Shown piece after piece: positions 5,073 to 7,275 of a stretch of DNA of 7,275 bases. Origin of the DNA: Massilia sp. (GTDB taxonomy: Bacteria > Pseudomonadota > Gammaproteobacteria > Burkholderiales > Burkholderiaceae_D); assembly GCA_003520365.1 (NCBI GenBank), contig DOUW01000499.1:1-7275 (forward strand), in the 5' to 3' direction. The notes beneath the pieces were generated by a model, which saw nothing but the letters and a program-made list of their open reading frames with translations, did no database searches and was not told where the DNA came from. The translations under genes and the position numbers were made by a program. Each line of letters opens with the position of its first letter. The stretch's first letter is position 1.

Positions 5073-7275
5073 ATGGTTGAAATTGAATTAGACGGCAAGA
5101 AAGTCGAAGTCGCACCAGGTTCCATGGTGATGGACGCCGCAAACAAACTCGGGACCTATATCCCGCACTTCTGCTATCACAAGAAACTGTCGATCGCAGC
5201 GAACTGCCGCATGTGCCTGGTCGAGGTCGAGAAAGCCCCGAAACCGCTGCCGGCCTGCGCCACCCCGGTCTCGCCGGGCATGATCGTGCGCACCCACAGC
5301 GACAAGGCCGTGCACGCGCAGAAGTCGGTCATGGAATTCCTCTTGATTAACCACCCGCTGGACTGCCCGATCTGCGACCAGGGCGGCGAATGCCAGCTGC
5401 AGGACCTGGCCGTCGGCTACGGCAAGGGCGAATCGCGCTACCAGGAAGAAAAGCGCGTGGTGGCCCCGAAGGAAGCCGGCCCGCTGATCTCGATGGAAGA
5501 GATGAGCCGCTGCATCCAGTGCACCCGTTGCGTGCGCTTCGGCCAGGAAGTGGCCGGCGTCATGGAATTCGGCATGCTGGGCCGCGGCGAGCACTCGGAG
5601 ATCACCACCTTCGTCGGCAAGACCGTCGACTCGGAAGTGTCGGGCAACATGATCGACCTGTGCCCGGTCGGCGCCCTGACCTCGAAGCCTTTCCGCTACT
5701 CGGCACGTCCGTGGGAACTGCAGCGCCGCAAGTCGGTCTCGCCTCACGATTCGCTCGGCACCAACCTGATCGTCCAGGTCAAGGGCGGCAAAGTCATGCG
5801 CGTGCTGCCGCTGGAAAACGAAGCCATCAACGAATGCTGGCTGTCGGACAAGGACCGCTTCTCGTACGAAGCCCTCGACAACGCAGACCGCCTGATCAAC
5901 CCGATGATCAAGCAGGGCGGCGAGTGGATCGAGACCGACTGGCAGACCGCGCTGGAATACGTGGCCCACGGCCTGCGTAACATCCGTCACGAGCATGGCG
6001 CGGACAGCATCGCCGCCGTCGCCACCGCCCACTCGACCGTCGAGGAACTGTACCTGCTGCAGAAGGCCATGCGCGGCTTCGGCGTCGAGAACGTCGACTT
6101 CCGCCTGCGCCAGACCGACTTCGCCCTCGATGGCGCCGTCACCCCGTGGCTGGGCATGCCGATCGCCGAACTGTCGAACCTGAAGCGCGCCTTCGTCATC
6201 GGCTCGTTCCTGCGCAAGGACCACCCGCTGGTCGCGACCCGCCTGCGCCAGGCAGTCAAGGGCGGCGCCAAGCTGTCTATCCTGCACGCGACCGACGAGG
6301 ACAACCTGATCCCGACCGCTGCCAAGATGATCGCCGCCCCGGGCGACTGGCTCGCCGCGCTGTCGGAAATCGTCTCGGCCATCGCCGCCGCCAAGGAAAC
6401 CACGGCTCCGGCCGGCTTCGAGAACATCGAAGCGGGCGACGCCGCGAAAGCCATCGCCGCTTCGCTGGTCGCGGTCGGCGCCGAGCTGCCGGGCGCCATC
6501 CTGCTGGGTAACTCGGTCACCCACCATCCGGACGCGTCGAAGATCCACGCCGCGGCGCAATGGATCGCCAACGCCACCGGCGCCAAGTTCGGCTACTTCG
6601 TCGAAGCGGCCAACACCGTCGGCGGTTACCTGGTGAACGCCGTCTCGGCCAAGGCTGCCGACCTGTTCAGCGTACCGAAGAAAGCTTATGTGCTGCTTAA
6701 CGCCGAGCCGGAACTGGACGCGGCCAACCCGCAGCAAGCCCGCGCCGCCCTGAACGGCGCCGAGATGGTCGTCGCCATGTCGCCGTTCAAGCATGGCCTG
6801 GACTACGCCGACGTGCTGCTGCCGGTCTCGCCGTTCAGCGAGACCGCCGGCACTTTTGTGAACTGCGAAGGCCGTGCACAGAGCTTCAACGGCACCGTGC
6901 GTCCGCTGGGCGAAACCCGTCCGGCCTGGAAAGTGCTGCGCGTGCTGGGCAACCTGCTGGGCGTGTCGGGCTTCGACTACGAGAACTCGGAATCGATCCG
7001 CGACGAAGCGCTGGGCAAGGGCGTGTTCGAGCACGCGGCCAAGCTGAACAACGTGGCCAAGCTGGCCCCGAGCGCCGCCAAGCGTTCCGAAGAAGCTGGC
7101 TCGCTGCAGCGTATCGCCGACGTGCCGATCTACTTCGCCGACGCCAGCGCGCGCCGTTCCGAGCCGCTGCTGCGCACGGCCGACGCCAACGCGCCACTGG
7201 TGCGCCTGCCGGCGGCACTCGCCGAGAAGCTGGGCGTCAAAGCCGGCGACGCGGTCCGTGTCACCCAGGGCAGTG
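5073..7275 (+). CDS. nuoG: NADH-quinone oxidoreductase subunit G (3' end outside window)
   Basis: 75-kDa iron-sulfur subunit of complex I, carrying electrons from N3 toward N6/N2. Starting at ATG 5073 (AGGT at 5061-5064 upstream; 20-nt gap from nuoF), 734 codons are open to the right edge with no stop. Relatives are usually somewhat longer, so only the C-terminal tail should be missing. Visible ligands: 2Fe-2S N1b at C34, C45, C48 and C62; 4Fe-4S N5 at H94, C98, C101 and C107 (HPLDCPICDQGGEC); 4Fe-4S N4 at C147, C150, C153 and C197 (CIQCTRC, then DLCPVGAL). From about 215 follows the molybdopterin-oxidoreductase-like domain, ending in a dinucleotide-binding-like segment near 690. The extra N7 cluster motif is absent; only C255 remains in that area. 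Confidence 0.97.
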   Translation, partial: MVEIELDGKKVEVAPGSMVMDAANKLGTYIPHFCYHKKLSIAANCRMCLVEVEKAPKPLPACATPVSPGMIVRTHSDKAVHAQKSVMEFLLINHPLDCPICDQGGECQLQDLAVGYGKGESRYQEEKRVVAPKEAGPLISMEEMSRCIQCTRCVRFGQEVAGVMEFGMLGRGEHSEITTFVGKTVDSEVSGNMIDLCPVGALTSKPFRYSARPWELQRRKSVSPHDSLGTNLIVQVKGGKVMRVLPLENEAINECWLSDKDRFSYEALDNADRLINPMIKQGGEWIETDWQTALEYVAHGLRNIRHEHGADSIAAVATAHSTVEELYLLQKAMRGFGVENVDFRLRQTDFALDGAVTPWLGMPIAELSNLKRAFVIGSFLRKDHPLVATRLRQAVKGGAKLSILHATDEDNLIPTAAKMIAAPGDWLAALSEIVSAIAAAKETTAPAGFENIEAGDAAKAIAASLVAVGAELPGAILLGNSVTHHPDASKIHAAAQWIANATGAKFGYFVEAANTVGGYLVNAVSAKAADLFSVPKKAYVLLNAEPELDAANPQQARAALNGAEMVVAMSPFKHGLDYADVLLPVSPFSETAGTFVNCEGRAQSFNGTVRPLGETRPAWKVLRVLGNLLGVSGFDYENSESIRDEALGKGVFEHAAKLNNVAKLAPSAAKRSEEAGSLQRIADVPIYFADASARRSEPLLRTADANAPLVRLPAALAEKLGVKAGDAVRVTQGS

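Noticed and set aside
5088..7034. 648-residue open frame on the minus strand across nuoG
   Set aside because: It lies antisense to nuoG, whose cofactor ligands are intact. The translation is dominated by R, A, D, V, H and Q, as expected for the complement of GC-rich codons. No recognisable domain.
1..7275. CRISPR array, insertion sequence, phage or defence genes
   Set aside because: No spaced direct repeats, transposase, integrase or defence motifs are visible. The window is filled by a housekeeping tRNA and respiratory operon.

Overview
The window is GC-rich chromosomal DNA holding one tRNA gene and the first seven genes of a respiratory complex I (NADH:quinone oxidoreductase, nuo) operon, all on the + strand. 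The gene order (tRNA-Leu, then nuoA-B-C-D-E-F-G), separate rather than fused nuoC and nuoD, the protein sequences, and a NuoG without an N7 cluster all point to a betaproteobacterium of the order Burkholderiales. My best guess is an Oxalobacteraceae/Massilia-like genome. That placement is recognition from memory, not a search.

Region by region: positions 1-180 hold no gene I can support, but contain a 10-bp inverted repeat and a set of A/T tracts. A near-consensus sigma70 promoter (181-210) drives tRNA-Leu(GAG) at 222-306, which is closed by an intrinsic terminator (316-367). The 188 bases between that terminator and nuoA are non-coding. They contain the most eye-catching non-genic structure, a 41-nt hairpin-forming palindrome at 421-461. 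From 556 to the right edge the nuo genes are packed with gaps of 20 nt or less or with short overlaps: nuoA (GTG start), nuoB, nuoC, nuoD, nuoE, nuoF and nuoG. nuoG is cut by the window end after 734 codons.

How the genes work together: NuoE, NuoF and NuoG form the peripheral NADH-oxidising arm (FMN plus an iron-sulfur chain). NuoB, NuoC and NuoD form the connecting module that passes electrons through cluster N2 to quinone. NuoA is a small membrane subunit at the junction with the proton-pumping arm. The remaining subunits (nuoH-N) are expected downstream, outside the window. Every cofactor ligand I looked for is present, and I see no frameshift or broken gene.

I find no undescribed system here. 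The items worth a second look are non-coding: the 421-461 palindrome, the two-way pairing in the tRNA terminator, the inverted repeat near 90-143, and the absence of an obvious nuo promoter.
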